Of a stretch of DNA of 64,000 nt, positions 20,505 to 32,329 are shown in pieces. The position numbers and the translations under genes are program-made. Below the pieces are notes generated by a model. It was not told where the DNA came from, made no database searches, and saw only the letters and a program-made list of their open reading frames with translations. The stretch comes from Maratus speciosus (taxonomy: Eukaryota > Arthropoda > Arachnida > Araneae > Salticidae). The stretch's first letter is position 1. Each line of letters starts with the position of its first letter. The stretch is from positions 163,180,761-163,244,760 of the forward strand of contig OZ010799.1 in NCBI GenBank assembly GCA_963932465.1, given 5' to 3'.

Positions 20505-21855
20505 TTAAGAGGACCGGGAAAGCAAAATTCAACCAAAAAATCGATTTTATTTTTTTATATCATTAAATAGTTTAAACTTTTATCTTTCCAACGGTGTGTC
20601 ACACATGTTTATATATGGGGCTATGCAAATATAACGTTATCATTTTAGGGGGGGGAGGGGGGTCTAGCACATGATATTGTAAGATATCGTTAGGGGGAGG
20701 GGGGATATGACTTTGATATCGATATCATTTTTTATCCAAACAGGATTTTCTCTTTATTTGTAACTTGGTCTTTACATCAAACGAGTGTGTTACCTTTATT
20801 TAGTCTGTTATCTATTTTAATGAAAATACAAAGTTATTATTAAAATCATTAAATGATTATAAAATGATTTAATTTGAAAGTAGAGAATACCCCAACGTTT
20901 GGTATTCCTATTCTTCCGTCATCCGTGTATGCATTTATAATCCGCTGTTCGACAAATCATGTGCGAAGTATGTTTGAAATGATACTTGTGTTTACTAATC
21001 AATAAAAGAGAAAGAATGTTGTCCACCTGTTTTTTTTTTTATAAGAATTTTGTGTCTGCTGCGGCCAGTGCAAGCAGACATTATGTAACAAAAAGGTGTT
21101 ACTAAAAACTTTTAACCAGCAACTATTTCTTTTAAGTGTTATTTGATTTAATGTTAATTGTTTCATATATAAAGCGATATTTTATTGACTTCTCTTCATT
21201 TGAATCAATAAAGTATGCGAAAAATAAATGTAACCATATTTGTGTACCACTCCAAACGAAAAAAAAATTAGACATTGATAACGATATCATTATGGGGGGG
21301 GGGGGGGCGAGGAATGATAACGTATGATATCGCAAGGGGGGGAGGGGGTCCAAAATTACCAAAATCTCGATAACGTTATATATGTACAGCCCCTATGAAA
21401 AATAAGTGTTAAAATTATTCATTCTTTTCTAAGAGTACTTCACAGCTTAATGGCCATTTAAATCTTTAATTGACTATCTCTCAAAACTTGGATTTTTTTT
21501 GTGTTTTTGTTCCCTTTTTTCAATATCTATTAAACTTAAGAGCTCAGATTTTTTTTTAAATACTTATGTTATATTGTATAGTTTAACACAGGGATTTAAT
21601 GATTTGTTGAGAATTATTTATTTTAAGCAGTGAAATCTTACCAAAAATGCTAATTCATAAATTACTTTGAATAAATAATTAATTATTAATTTTGAGTTTC
21701 ACTTAGAAAGAAAATGGTCTACTAAAATTCGTAAATCATGTTATTCTAACTACTCTAAAAAATCTAGACCTCTATCTTTCACCTTTTCTGAGAAAAAGGT
21801 ACATAAATTTGGTGAATTTAACAGGGAGGAGATAGGGCTTTCCCGGTCCCCTTAA
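20505..21855. mobile_element. TTAA-bounded element with GGACCGGGAAAGC termini (1351 bp)
   Basis: Left end TTAAGAGGACCGGGAAAGC, right end reverse-complemented TTAAGGGGACCGGGAAAGC. A second inner inverted pair (ATAACGTTAT near 20633 and 21371) lies next to G-rich runs at 20648-20662 and 21294-21307. The short ORFs at 21132-21362 on both strands lie across the G run and are not credible. The outer sequences on both sides match a dispersed block elsewhere, as expected if the element inserted into it. Confidence 0.65.
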
Positions 21856-22190
21856 ATAAATAAATAAATAAAATAATACTATATAAGCTATAACACCCTA
21901 GGTATTACGAGACATTTTGCAAATAAAAATCCATTATTTGTGAAACAGTGGCACTGTATTTTCGAAAATCGTAAAATTCTACTTTCTTTCTTCTACATTT
22001 TTTTTTTCGATTCTTATTGCCGTATACGTTTGGTTTTAAAGTGGGCAAACAGTGAAACTAAGGGCGTCCCCTTACTTGACCGTCTTCACGATGTGCGGCC
22101 ATGTGGCATTTCTCTTATCTCCTACTAGAACAAGTTAAAAATGTTTTTCTTTTAAACAACTGATGGCCATTCTCAAAACTTAGGAAGAAC
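21856..22190. repeat. Continuation of the dispersed block interrupted by the TTAA element
   Basis: AAATAAAAATCCATTATTTG (21919) and GCACTGTATTTTC (21950) have diverged relatives near 42085, 43890 and 48960. No gene is recognised; the 62-residue frame at 21940-22128 is unsupported. Confidence 0.4.
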
Positions 22191-23330
22191 TTCTCTTTAA
22201 CACTAGAAATGAAGTTCGGACGTTTCCCCCCAAAATAAAATTGTTTTACCATTTTTTTTTTTTGGGGGGGGGGGGGCAAAAGATACTATTTCTAACCTGG
22301 GATATACAAAATATCCCAAGTAGGTCAAGCGGACGTACCGTGTTTTTTTAATTTTTTAATTATGAATCGAATGACACCAATTGCAAGAACATACGATCAC
22401 TAATAGCAAAGTTATGGTAGGTTTTATGAATACGTAGTAGAAAATTATACTTTATTATGGAACGCAGCTTTCTCACATTCATCTTATGTTCAAACATATT
22501 CATTATATCATATTAAATAATCTCAAACATATTAAATGCCTTCATAAAATCAATAATCAAAATCAGGATAATCTGATTCTTCTTTAAGGTCATTAAATGT
22601 GTCAAAATCTGTGTATTCATATCTTTGTATTCTTAACACCATTCATGACATTGTATTGATAAAACATCCATAACTTTGTAACAATTGATCATACCGAATT
22701 GCCGATGTTGTCATTCGATTCAGAATTAAAAATAAGCCATATGAACTAATTTAAAAAAATTGAATTCCCTCCGAGTTAAAATGACCAACCCCCCCCAACC
22801 CCCCCCCAAAAAACAACGTAAAACAACACTTTTTTGGGGGGGAGGGGGGTGTCTCATCGGGTCTTCATTTTTTATGCGAAAGTTCTTTCCAATTTTTCGA
22901 AAATGGCCATCAGTTGTTATTGTAAAAACCAATTTTACTTGCATAAAGTATAATTGTCAATTTTGTATTAATAAAACCTGCCGTAACTTTGTAAAAAATA
23001 ATCGTATTGATTTGCGGATTGTGTTATTTCATTCAGAATTTAAAAATACCTAATAAACGATACAACATTTGACCGACTAGAAGAAATTTTGATTTCCTCC
23101 CCTCCCTGAAATAAAATTTCACCTTTTACACCCCTCCCGCCCCACAAAAAAAAAAAAAAAAAAAAACAAAAAAAACACAGGTAAAACAAATTTTTTTAAG
23201 GGACTCATGGGATCATCCTTTCTAGTCCCAAAACGATTCCTAAAATTTCATGAATGGACAACAGTTTTCTATTTTACTCAAGTTTTCACGTATTTTTACC
23301 TGTACTAACTTCATTTTTATCTTAACCCAC
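22191..23330. repeat. Three diverged poly-C/poly-A and poly-G bearing repeat units
   Basis: Cores at about 22225-22277, 22788-22850 and 23098-23180 each combine C-runs, an AAAAC(A/G) segment and a T/G run. Linking sequence (GATTCAGAATTAAAAATA near 22720, CATTCAGAATTTAAAAATA near 23031, and a reverse copy near 22350) shows both direct and inverted repetition at roughly 300-450 bp. Opposite-strand ORFs at 22726-23053 are low-complexity artefacts. Confidence 0.5.
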
Positions 23331-23623
23331 ATCTTTTAGATCAATTATACGTTAGAGAGTTTTAAAATCTTCCCTAAACTATTTTTTAATTCTCAAAAAG
23401 CGAAGTAAGACTGGTGAATTTAATTTTTATATCTTTATTTAGTTAAAGCTGTGATTTATATTTATTTTTAGATTGGCACGAGATACATTCCCGTTTTCTT
23501 TTTATTAAAAAAATGTATGCGATCATGTTCCCATAAAAAAAACAGGGGCATATAATGTTACTTACATTATTTGAGAAATATAAAAAATAAATATGACATT
23601 GAAAAAAAATAACAACATTTTAA

Positions 23624-23705
23624 CGTAGTCGGTAAGATTCGAACTTACGCGGGAAGATCCCAATGGATTTCTAGTCCATCGCCTTAACCACTCGGCCACG
23701 ACTAC
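23624..23705 (-). tRNA. tRNA-Ser(AGA)
   Basis: An 82-nt class II cloverleaf with acceptor GTAGTCG/CGACTAC, discriminator G, D arm GGCCGAGTGGTTAAGGC, anticodon loop CTAGAAA (anticodon AGA), a long variable arm and T arm around GTTCGAATC. A T8 tract some 20 nt downstream on the minus strand would stop Pol III. All key positions look normal. It is the first of two Ser copies in an 824-bp duplication. Confidence 0.93.
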
Positions 23706-23890
23706 ACAGATAGACTATCTATAAAAATATATAAATTTTGAAAACAGCGCGCTGGTAACAGAAATATTTCCAACCAACGTTTTATAACTAGAATCGAATT
23801 CTTCATTCGATTGAGAGCTACTACAAAGTTTACCGCGTTCAAATTGTCATCTACACGTGTAGATAAGTGACGAAAGGTACAAAAAGAACT

Positions 23891-23962
23891 TTCCCACACC
23901 GGGAATCAAACCCGGGCCGCCTGGGTGAAAGTCAGGAATCCTAACCACTAGACCATATAGGA
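23891..23962 (-). tRNA. tRNA-Glu(UUC), slightly decayed
   Basis: A 72-nt cloverleaf with anticodon loop CTTTCAC (UUC) and discriminator A. The acceptor pairs with three G-T wobbles. The innermost anticodon-stem base is A instead of G (an A-C mismatch), and the T loop has T where the conserved C56 should be, which removes the usual G19-C56 contact. A T5 terminator lies just downstream. It may be weakly functional or a young pseudogene. Confidence 0.8.
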
Positions 23963-24139
23963 ACACACCTGATTTAGGCTTACATTTAAAAAAACAAATC
24001 TGATGAAATTCAGTATACAATTTTATTTGATTTCATCTATCTGACATCATCATATAGGAGGTCGCAAATTAATGACATTCTTTTGCTTGTATATTATTAA
24101 AATCTTACATATTGTAGATTTTTTCATCCCAAAAAATTT

Positions 24140-24212
24140 CGCCTGAGCAGGGACTCGAACCCTGGACCGTTAGGTTAAAAGCCTAACGCTCTACTGACTG
24201 AGCTATCTGAGC
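24140..24212 (-). tRNA. tRNA-Lys(UUU) with mispaired acceptor stem
   Basis: The 73-nt sequence has perfect D, anticodon and T stems, anticodon loop CTTTTAA (UUU), intact B box GGTTCGAGTCC and a T6 terminator. The acceptor strands GCTCAGA and CTCAGGC pair only at the outer positions, with mismatches at 4-69, 5-68 and 7-66. The 5' strand resembles the following TAGCTCAG, as if copied from it. It probably is a pseudogene or needs editing of the acceptor, unless an assembly error is involved. Confidence 0.75.
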
Positions 24213-24447
24213 GCGATATAATGCTTATTTTCTTTGGCACTTTAAAAAAATTGTTTTTTCATGTTTTATTTATTCTCTTTGCTGTGCATTTTAAAATGCA
24301 CCTTTTTCTTGTTTATTTATCAGTGAAAGAAAAGAAATACATTTCTAAGAAAGTAATTTGAAAACAGGGGACATATAATGTTACTTACATTATTTGTGAA
24401 ATATAAAAAATAAATATGACATTGAAAAAAAAATAACAATATTTTAA

Positions 24448-24529
24448 CGTAGTCGGTAAGATTCGAACTTACGCTGGAAGATCCCAATGGATTTCTAGCC
24501 CATCGCCTTAACCACTCGGCCACGACTAC
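24448..24529 (-). tRNA. tRNA-Ser(AGA), second copy
   Basis: The same cloverleaf as 23624-23705 with a few changes, one of which turns the last anticodon-stem pair into G-T while keeping AGA, and one in the variable arm that keeps pairing. Flanks up to ~100 bp on the 3' side and ~180 bp on the 5' side are also duplicated. A T9 terminator is present. Confidence 0.92.
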
Positions 24530-24712
24530 ACAGATAGACTTTCTATAAAAATACATAAATTTTGAAAACAGCGCGCTGGTAACAGAAATATTTCCAACCA
24601 ACGTTTTATAACTAGAATCGAATTCTTCATTCGATTGAGAGCTACTACAAAGTTTACCGCGTTCAAATTGTCATCTACACGTTTAGATAAGTGACGAAAG
24701 GTACAAAAAGAA

Positions 24713-24775
24713 CTTTAATCGAATTTGGACCGCCTGGGTAAAAGCCAGGAATCCTAACCACTAGACCATATGTGT
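24713..24775 (-). pseudogene. tRNA-Glu pseudogene with UUU anticodon
   Basis: This is the second-copy partner of 23891-23962. About 15 bp of T arm and 3' acceptor strand are lost and the 5' acceptor strand has changed, so no cloverleaf forms. The anticodon loop reads CTTTTAC, giving UUU (a Lys anticodon) on a Glu body. Without a B box it is unlikely to be transcribed. Confidence 0.8.
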
Positions 24776-24879
24776 TGTAGTGTGTACTACTACCTCATAA
24801 AAGTTACCCTTTTTTTTATTCCTTCTGTATACCTTTCAGAATTATGCGTAGGGGCTGTTTATTTTGTGATTTATCAAGC

Positions 24880-25150
24880 ACATTGTAAAAAACTTTTTTT
24901 CTATCCCCATCTTTTAATTTTTCTCCTTTCAAGTTACCATTTTATCCATTTCCTTATCGTTTCTTTATATGTACTGTAAAATAATATTGTTTCACATTAA
25001 AAGTTTCCCAACACATTTTTAAAACAATTTGTCTCTCTCCTTCTTTTAATTTTTCTCGTGCCAATTTACCATTTACTCTATTTCCTTGTCGTTTCTTTAT
25101 ATATACTGTAAAATAATATTTTTTCACATTAAAAGTTTTCTAACACGGTT
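24880..25150. repeat. Two ~118-bp tandem direct repeats
   Basis: CTTTTAATTTTTCTC...CGTTTCTTTATATGTACTG and so on to TTTCACATTAAAAGTTT occurs at about 24911-25010 and again at 25043-25140. T-rich; the 69-residue frame at 24770-24979 is a translation of it and not a gene. Confidence 0.7.
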
Positions 25151-26719
25151 TTAATCGAATTTATAATTTACGAAATAATGTGCAAAAATGTTAATTCAGC
25201 AACTAACATAATTTTCAGTGAAGATGATATCTCTGCGAATTTTAGATATTGAAAATGCATTATTCATGAAAACGGCGTACATTTCAATAGCGGTAAGTTT
25301 CAAGGATTATAAATATATTCCCCAAGTTAAACTAAGATTTTATATATTTAAGATGTTTCTAAGTTTCTTATTATGTATTACGAAAATCAGCTCAGAAAAG
25401 AAAACAATTATTGATATATTTCTGGATATTGATTTTTAAACTAAAGCTATTGATTTTTTATTTCATTTTTTTTCTACGACTTTTGTAGCGTTTAAAATGC
25501 AATTGTTTGGTTCTAATAAAACCAGAAAATACGTTTCCTTAGTGTTTTAGTTAAACAATATTGCTCTAAAATGGAATAAATGATAATAATAATACTAATT
25601 GTGAAAGTTCATGCAATGTTTTTAGATTGATATAGATTGAAACTATTTGAGAAACTTACATTAAGTATAATTGGGGAAACAAAGCTAATAAATATATAAA
25701 AATAACTTATATAGTGTATAAAAAACATTATATAAAACAATCCATAAATTCTGACAAATTGAAAATGGATTAGGATAAAAAAAATATTCTAACATACATA
25801 GTATTCTCCTTTAAACAAATTTTGTTCTATGTATCAATCCGCCGTTAATCCTTCGACGTTAGATAGTTCCGTCTCACACAGAGTCCGCCTTAGACGAAAA
25901 TTTCTGCATATCGCTCCTTACTTATTTAACTGATGAATTATATTTATCGCCAAAATAACTACTTTTTTAGGATTTTAAAACGTGCAGAGTAGATATAGAA
26001 TGTGCTGTAGGATAAAAAGATATAGACTCCAAACATGTTAATCATCAAATTATACCAGTATATATTCTATTATACTAGAAATATCTTGTTTTAATTTATG
26101 TTAAAATATCTTTTACAAGGTAAACGTGCCAGGTTCTGGGCCAGTTAAGGATATTTATCTAATTATTATTAAAGTATAAGTGAATATTTTTTTTTATCCT
26201 AGTGTATTCCTAATGTAGTATCCTAACCTTCGTGTATTAGAATAAACTTCCAAAGTTTCAAAATATATTCTTCGAAAAAAAAATGTTAACTCCCTCTATG
26301 CTCTAGCAGTGGGGCTAGTAAATTTCTGATGCATGAATTTTTAAGTTTCGGCTTATCCAATAAATTATTTATAATGTAATTGAAAATATCAACAGTAGTT
26401 TAATTAAAAATAAAAAATAATATTAAAGAAAGAATGTTTTAAATAAAAACTTATATCTTAATGAAATCTCTAAGAATTTGCCAAAAATCTGTTCTTGAAG
26501 ACTCTCTAGAAAATAAACAAATGTACCAGTAGAAACGAAAAATATTCCAAGCAGTTTATGGAAAGTTAACATTAAAGGTCATTTTAGTCAATAAAATTTA
26601 TTTCTGTCGTTTTTCAGAAATGCATTTTGGGCTTGTTTTTAAACTTTAAAAATTAGTGGCCCACTACTGATACGTGGTCCACTATAGGTGCATGTACTTT
26701 ACAATTATAAATAAACGAT
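25151..26719. other. AT-rich DNA; one shared 16-mer; no gene
   Basis: ATGCATTATTCATGAA near 25255 links this stretch to the blocks at 10.8 and 38.9 kb, with neighbouring matched segments. The 73-residue frame at 25218-25439 has no domain. Nothing else was recognised. Confidence 0.4.
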
Positions 26720-26938
26720 TTCACCTTTTCCCGGTATAATGAGCCCACTACAGGGCCACGTAATTTTAAAAACAAATTTATAAACGACACCAAGAATATT
26801 TTTTTTTAATTTTAATTTTGTAATGAAAGTTTAAAACAACAGGTAATCAATTTCTAAGAAGCTTATTTGTAAATTCTGGTTTCAGTCAATTATTCCTTCA
26901 TTTTACGAACAAAATTTTTCTGTGCCGGAAACGGTTAA
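26720..26938. mobile_element. TTAA-type MITE, family 2, copy 1 (left target decayed)
   Basis: The right end, reverse-complemented, reads TTAACCGTTTCCGGCAC; the left reads TTCACCTTTTCCCGG, so the target is one base off TTAA. The interior (ACACCAAGAATATTTTT, then TTTTACGAACAAAATTTTTCTG) recurs at 27961-28165 and 39531-39749. Confidence 0.55.
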
Positions 26939-27469
26939 GGTATTTATTTGTTCTGATGATTTCATTTTTTTGTCTACATAAACTAGTGCTAATAGTTTAA
27001 ATTGAGACTGTAGATAAAATCCCTCGACCTATATCTCAAAATATATTATGATTATGAATTTTAATTTTATTACAAATATTTTATATTTCACTTTAGTTTG
27101 AATCATGCATTAACAAACATAAAGAAAAAAAACTGTAACTTACAACTTGTTCTAAAGATAGAGTCTGCTTAGCATAAGACTTACCTATAAAGAAAACAAT
27201 TTTATATTATTTTGCATAAATATAGATTACTCTCAGTATGTTAGTAAATAATAAATCTAATAGTCAAAAAGTATGACATATTGTGATTAAAGATTGATGA
27301 CTAATTAAATTAGTGATAAATATTAATTATGTAGAAATAATTAATATAATACTGCTAATAATATTCAAAACCACATTTTATGTTCCATAATCAATCCGGA
27401 AATTTCAGACAATTACTAATAGGCATCGTTGTCTGTGGAAGTACCAATTTTACAACTTGGTATTTTTTA
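26939..27469. other. AT-rich DNA without recognisable gene
   Basis: No ORF, RNA gene or repeat boundary could be supported in this stretch. Confidence 0.4.
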
Positions 27470-27958
27470 GGAGCGTTTGTAATTATATAAATACTTAGCA
27501 GCTATTGTCGTTGTCTGGTACGTCCACCTGTCTGTCTGTCTATCTGTCTACCTATAAAGCACAAAAACTACCCAATTGAATTACTTGAAATTTAATATAT
27601 ATAATCGTTTAAAAATTTTGTCAAGTCATTTCAAATTTTGTGAAAATCGAATCAAATGTTAAAAAGATATTAATAAAAGTTTTCTTCATTCTATTAAATC
27701 CTATGATACATAATTAATTCAGTCATATCCCATGATAGGTAATGATTCTCGGTTGACATGGTGATTACGTCCGACTTAAGATGGAGTCCTATTATTTCCG
27801 TATTACTAAATTTCGTTTATAAAATCATTATAAATTTTGTATTCAAGCATTTTCGCATAAGAGTGCAACAGCTACTGCCCCAAAATCTGGATATTTATAA
27901 AACTAGTTATAGTACAAACGCACTTCATTTGCCACGTTTGACATACAATTTCCGACTT
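27470..27958 (+). repeat. Dispersed repeat R, uninterrupted copy
   Basis: It runs from TTTGTAATTATATAAATAC through a TGTCTGTCTGTC tract to GCCACGTTTGACATACAAT. Copies stand at 40110-40622 (same strand) and, inverted and split, at 14720-14942 plus 18575-18836. The ORFs at 27758-28063 fall in this repeat and the next element. Confidence 0.65.
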
Positions 27959-27960
27959 GC

Positions 27961-28613
27961 TTAACCGTTTTCGACGCAGTGGTCCCACGTTGGGACCACC
28001 TAATTTTAATTCCAATCTTATAAACGGCACCAAGAATATTTTTATAAAATTTTGCTTTTGCAATTAAAGTTTAAAATAATAAGATCTTAATTTCTATAAA
28101 AATTATTTTGTAAATTCCAGTGTCAGTCAATCATTTCATCATTTTACGAACAGAATTTTTCTGTATATACCTATTTCACACCAGAAAATTAAAATAGCAA
28201 TATTTGCTTTAATTAATAACAGACATTCCGTATTTAAATAAAGCGAAATTAACCATTGAAACTTTCTGGTGTAAAGTCAAATAATCTGGACTACGTAATT
28301 TCCAGAACGTATTCTACCATGGGAATTAAAGGGTTAAATTTTAAGTTTTATAAAATAAATAATTATATAAAATAAGGTATCTGGAGACATACTTATTAAA
28401 ACATTTATTAATTTGTTATAACTTAGCGTAAAACAGCCACACGACAGTAGTTTTTACTTATATTGCAGATGTGCAACAAAAGAAAAGATTGACGTATTAT
28501 ATAAAAAATGTATCTCTGATTTTTTTCATTATTTTTCCTGCATAATAAACCTTCCAGAGAATCATATATAATTTTTTCGAAACAAAATAAAAAATAGCGC
28601 ATTTAGGGGTTAA
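27961..28613. mobile_element. Chimeric TTAA element joining family 2 and family 3
   Basis: The left part (27961-28165) starts TTAACCGTTTTCGACGC and follows family 2 up to ATTTTTCTG. From about 28166 (TATACCTATTTCACACC) to the right end TTTAGGGGTTAA at 28613 it follows family 3, present at 45331-45778. GTGGTCCCACGTTGGGACCAC near 27979 is a perfect small hairpin. Either a nested insertion followed by deletion, or recombination between two elements, gave this join. Confidence 0.6.
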
Positions 28614-30031
28614 GTTATTCTAAAACGCTTTGCACAGTTTATCAATTATTTTAAATATACGATTACACATGCATTTCTATTTAATTATTAAAAATAAGTT
28701 TTTATTCATTTATTCTTTCTTCCTACATGATTATTTCTTTTATAAGTGTTCAATTATTTATTTTTCCGGTGAAGAAGCTCCATTAATGGCAAACTGAATA
28801 AATCTTTGAATTAAACAGGAAAGTTTTTTAACGTGAACAATAAATGAAAAAATACTTGCATGAGAGCGTAATAGATTTTCATAAAGGAAAATTTATTTGA
28901 GGATTCGTGCATATACTAAATGCGGTTAATTTTTTTAAATGTAAATTAATACTTATTTAGATACAGATATTTTATCTCATTTTTTATTATTTATGTAAAT
29001 ATATATTTAAGTACATTTCTATTCATCGTTGTTCAAAATTCTTGCACAAGAAGAAAAGATTATATTTGCCTTGTGAATATCTTAAAATTGCCAATTCTTT
29101 CAAAAGCTGCTTTTCTTGATTTTGTTGCTGTTTTGGCTACATTCTTTTTTAAAACTGTGGATATTTCTTTTAAGATTGCTCAGATATTTTTTTCGGTTGA
29201 AGTAGCAAAATGAACGACGAATTAAATAAATATTTTGATTAAATTAAAATTCGTTTTAAAACCATTTAATAAATATGTGCGGTAAAAAAAGAGCGGTGAT
29301 AGGTGATACACTGATAAAAAGCGCAGTATAAGAGAATAGACTTTATGCGATGTTTCGTGCAAATGAATGTGGTTAAAATTACGAAAATTAATTTTAAAAA
29401 TATTTTTATCCCATATCTTATTTTTTTTATTAAACACATAATGAATTTATTTTGATATGTTTCATTTATTGTATCTTTATTATATATTCTTCGAAAAACA
29501 GAAAAACACTAATATTGATTATATAGGGGAAGAATGGTGAATTTTTATGATACCTTTTAAATCAGTAATGTTCTAGAAAAAGTGCCAGTAATAACTGTAA
29601 TAACTTTAGTTTCAATTGCTATTTTACTTTTTTGTAAGTTTATTTTTAAATGTGCACGTTATTTCAAAAGAGAAAGTACAATATGTCCACTCTGCCTGCC
29701 TAGGTTGGATACTATGCCCAGCATAGGTAAAAATCATATTGGTTAAGGATGTATATTTCTTAACACGTTCAGTGCCACCATATAGATTTGCTAGTAGTGT
29801 TTATACCAGAAATAAAGAATAGTATTTTACGCTTTATTTAATAAAAGACATTTAGCGATGACATAAAATAAAATATATTCTTTTGAAATTTCCGGTATCA
29901 ATTTAAAATTTCTGATCACTTTCGCTGCTGCTCCCGTGCCATCGCGGGATCGGTATCGAAAAATTTTAATCAACATAAGCTAAAGTAACACATATTAAGA
30001 GTAAGTATTATGTTTTGTAACATTTTAAGTT
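28614..30031. repeat. Paralogous block C (diverged copy of 4.7 kb and 8.8 kb segments)
   Basis: GATGTTTCGTGCAAATGAAT near 29349 corresponds to 4748, and the TTTATCTCATTTTTTATTATT segment near 28971 corresponds to about 8938. A TTAACACGTTCAGTGCC sequence at 29760 looks like an element end without a partner. No gene is present. Confidence 0.4.
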
Positions 30032-30527
30032 TTAACCCCTTAATTCTCGCTCCCGTCAATATCACGGGCTGAGCTGTCGTTCGTTATTTCTCGTGCCCGG
30101 CATATATCCGGCTGAAGATTTTTTGCTGGAAAAAACTTCTGAAACCAGAGAAATTTAACTGGCATTTCCGTGTGTAATCTTTGAATTTTAGCGTTTTGGT
30201 TCGGTTTTTGGCGCTGATTGTGATGTTTGACTTTGTATTGAATGCTTCGAAATATATCACACTCAAAAAAATTATTAATAATCAAAATTTAATGTATATT
30301 ATATTATTTCAAATATTATTTGTAAAATTTGTTTTGTAATATTGTAAATTTGTAATATTGTATTTGTTTGATGATGACAAATAAAAATTTAAGATGAGAA
30401 AAAAAAGGACTTATTCGCATTAATTTGTATGGTGTAAAACAAACATTAAAACCCAGAATTCTCGCATGATGGTTTTTCCACAAATATGAATTTGTTCTAT
30501 AATATCTTTTTTTTTCTCCTTAAATAA

Positions 30528-30568
<41 letters not shown>

Positions 30569-30675
30569 ATTGCATATTTTATACAGAAACCTTATAATTA
30601 TTCAATTTCTGTAATAAAAAAATAGGTACTTTTTTATGGTTTTTCCAAATATTAAGCGACCGTTAAAGGGGTTAA
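30032..30675 (-). mobile_element. TTAA-bounded MITE, family 1, copy 2, with A37 expansion
   Basis: Reverse-orientation homologue of 18998-19569: starts TTAACCCCTTAATTCTCGC and ends AAGGGGTTAA. A run of 37 A at 30530-30566, absent from copy 1, accounts for much of the extra length. The ORFs at 30040-30285 lie entirely inside and are not considered genes. Confidence 0.75.
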
Positions 30676-32321
30676 ATCGTTATAAGATAAAATAATCAGC
30701 AATGAGTTTCAATATGACGAATGGAGGAATATTAGTGCCCCTGCAGGCATGCAAACTGGAAATGTCGAGAGTCAAGCTTTCTCTGCAGAAGTTATTGTTC
30801 AGACCTTCTTCTTTCAAACCATCTTTCGTCCGATTCATTCTTTCAAAGAAAATACTTTTGAATTGTAATATTTTGTTCTGAACATTGGATAAAAAATTGT
30901 TTCCGGACAAAGTAGCCTCCTGCCCATTTTACCCGATCTCTTTGTGACCACTTTGACCGGAATCACATCATTACAAAAATTGCGACCTAGTATCTAATCT
31001 ACGTAACTTAGCGTTTTCAAACACAGGTCATTTAAAAGTTTACTTCACAATGATCAAACAGCATCAGATCAAAAAAATATTACCCATTTTTAGCTATAAT
31101 CAAGGAATTGCATCACTTGCCTAATCAATAATGTTAAAAAACGATAAAATGACTACAGAACTAGAAAAATGTAGCCTTCCACTTCAATGTCACAGGGAAC
31201 TATTTAAAAAAAAAAAAAGAAACTGTCACATCCTTAAAATAGTGAAGCTTCAACTGTAACCGCTTTCGCATGGGCTGATTACACCGGGAGGAAACTACCA
31301 ACAGTAAATTTACATAGAATTTTTCTTCGTATTTAAAGGCCTTACGAATTCAAAATTTCAGTCAGAAATAATGGCAGAAACAAATTTTTATTTTTACAGG
31401 TGGAAGTTTACTTTTGCCGAAGTCAGGCCCTGCGTTTCCGCCATATTGTGACAACCGGTGAAACAAACTGAATGTTTTATCGAGTAAACTGACACCAGTA
31501 AAAACAAATAGAAGATTTTATCATATTTGTGAAAAAATATTTCCAAGAATAAGGCGCGTAAATAAGATAACAGTTTCTATTAAATTTTACTGGTCGGAAG
31601 TTTGCACCGGTGGTATTCAGAAACGGTAGATCCGGTTTAAAAAAAAATAGCCCCCATCTTGTGACAAAATCCTCAGTTACTTCACTCTCAACTGGTAGAC
31701 TGTACACTATATAACTCTTCCGCTTTATTCATAACTCCATTTGTCATAGACAATACTACCGGTATCTGTGACGATCCAGTTCACCCAGTTCCTGAGTGGT
31801 TGGGACACTGGTTGGGGAACTGGCTGTGACAATAATCCAAAAGTCGAATAAATCACAATATCCAAATGAGGTGGGGAGAGCGATTAGACATTAAAATAGT
31901 TTATTAAATAAAATGAAATAATGTATATAAGTTCCGTGCTTCATGATAAGTTAATCATAAAACTTATTTAAAGATTTCATAATACCACAACTTCTTTGTC
32001 TTTAAACAGAGACAAGATACATGTTCTCTGCTTGATTGCAGAGTCAAGATATCTATGATACTACAATTATATACTCCGTATTAAACAGAGCCACGATTTG
32101 CACTTTATATCTATGGTTACAGAGTCAGGACTAACTTTTTTCAAAAAGATACATATTATACAAAATAACATCAAAATAAAAATTACAATATACTGGTTAT
32201 AAATCTTCTGCAATTGCTTTAATAATAATATCAGAAACCACATTAAATTAGATATAAATTATTATAAATTGCTATAATATTCATTTAAATGACATACAGT
32301 AATTATAAAACTAATAAATCT
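30676..32321. other. Unassigned DNA, partly GC-richer (30.7-31.8 kb)
   Basis: Base composition is more balanced than the surroundings, especially 30900-31000 and 31380-31800. No splice-linked coding pattern, tRNA or TIR was recognised. Short ORFs at 30680-30910 (minus) and 31477-31707 (minus) have no known domain. This could hold a host exon or regulatory DNA, but nothing proves it. Confidence 0.35.
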
Positions 32322-32329
32322 ATTTAAAT

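Larger units (their letters stand above)
23540..24775. repeat. Tandem duplication of a Ser-Glu tRNA unit (~824-bp offset)
   Basis: The segment from ACATATAATGTTACTTACATT (23549; 24369) through the Glu gene occurs twice in direct orientation with high identity. The Lys gene lies in the interval between the two units. The second unit has decayed at its Glu end. Confidence 0.85.

Noticed and set aside
21132..21362. Overlapping ORFs on both strands over a G run
   Set aside because: They owe their length to homopolymers and have no domain.
22726..23053. Two opposite ORFs with Pro- and Gly-rich stretches
   Set aside because: These are translations of poly-C and poly-G runs.
29760..30031. Further TTAA element starting TTAACACGTTCAGTGCC
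   Set aside because: No convincing inverted partner was found.
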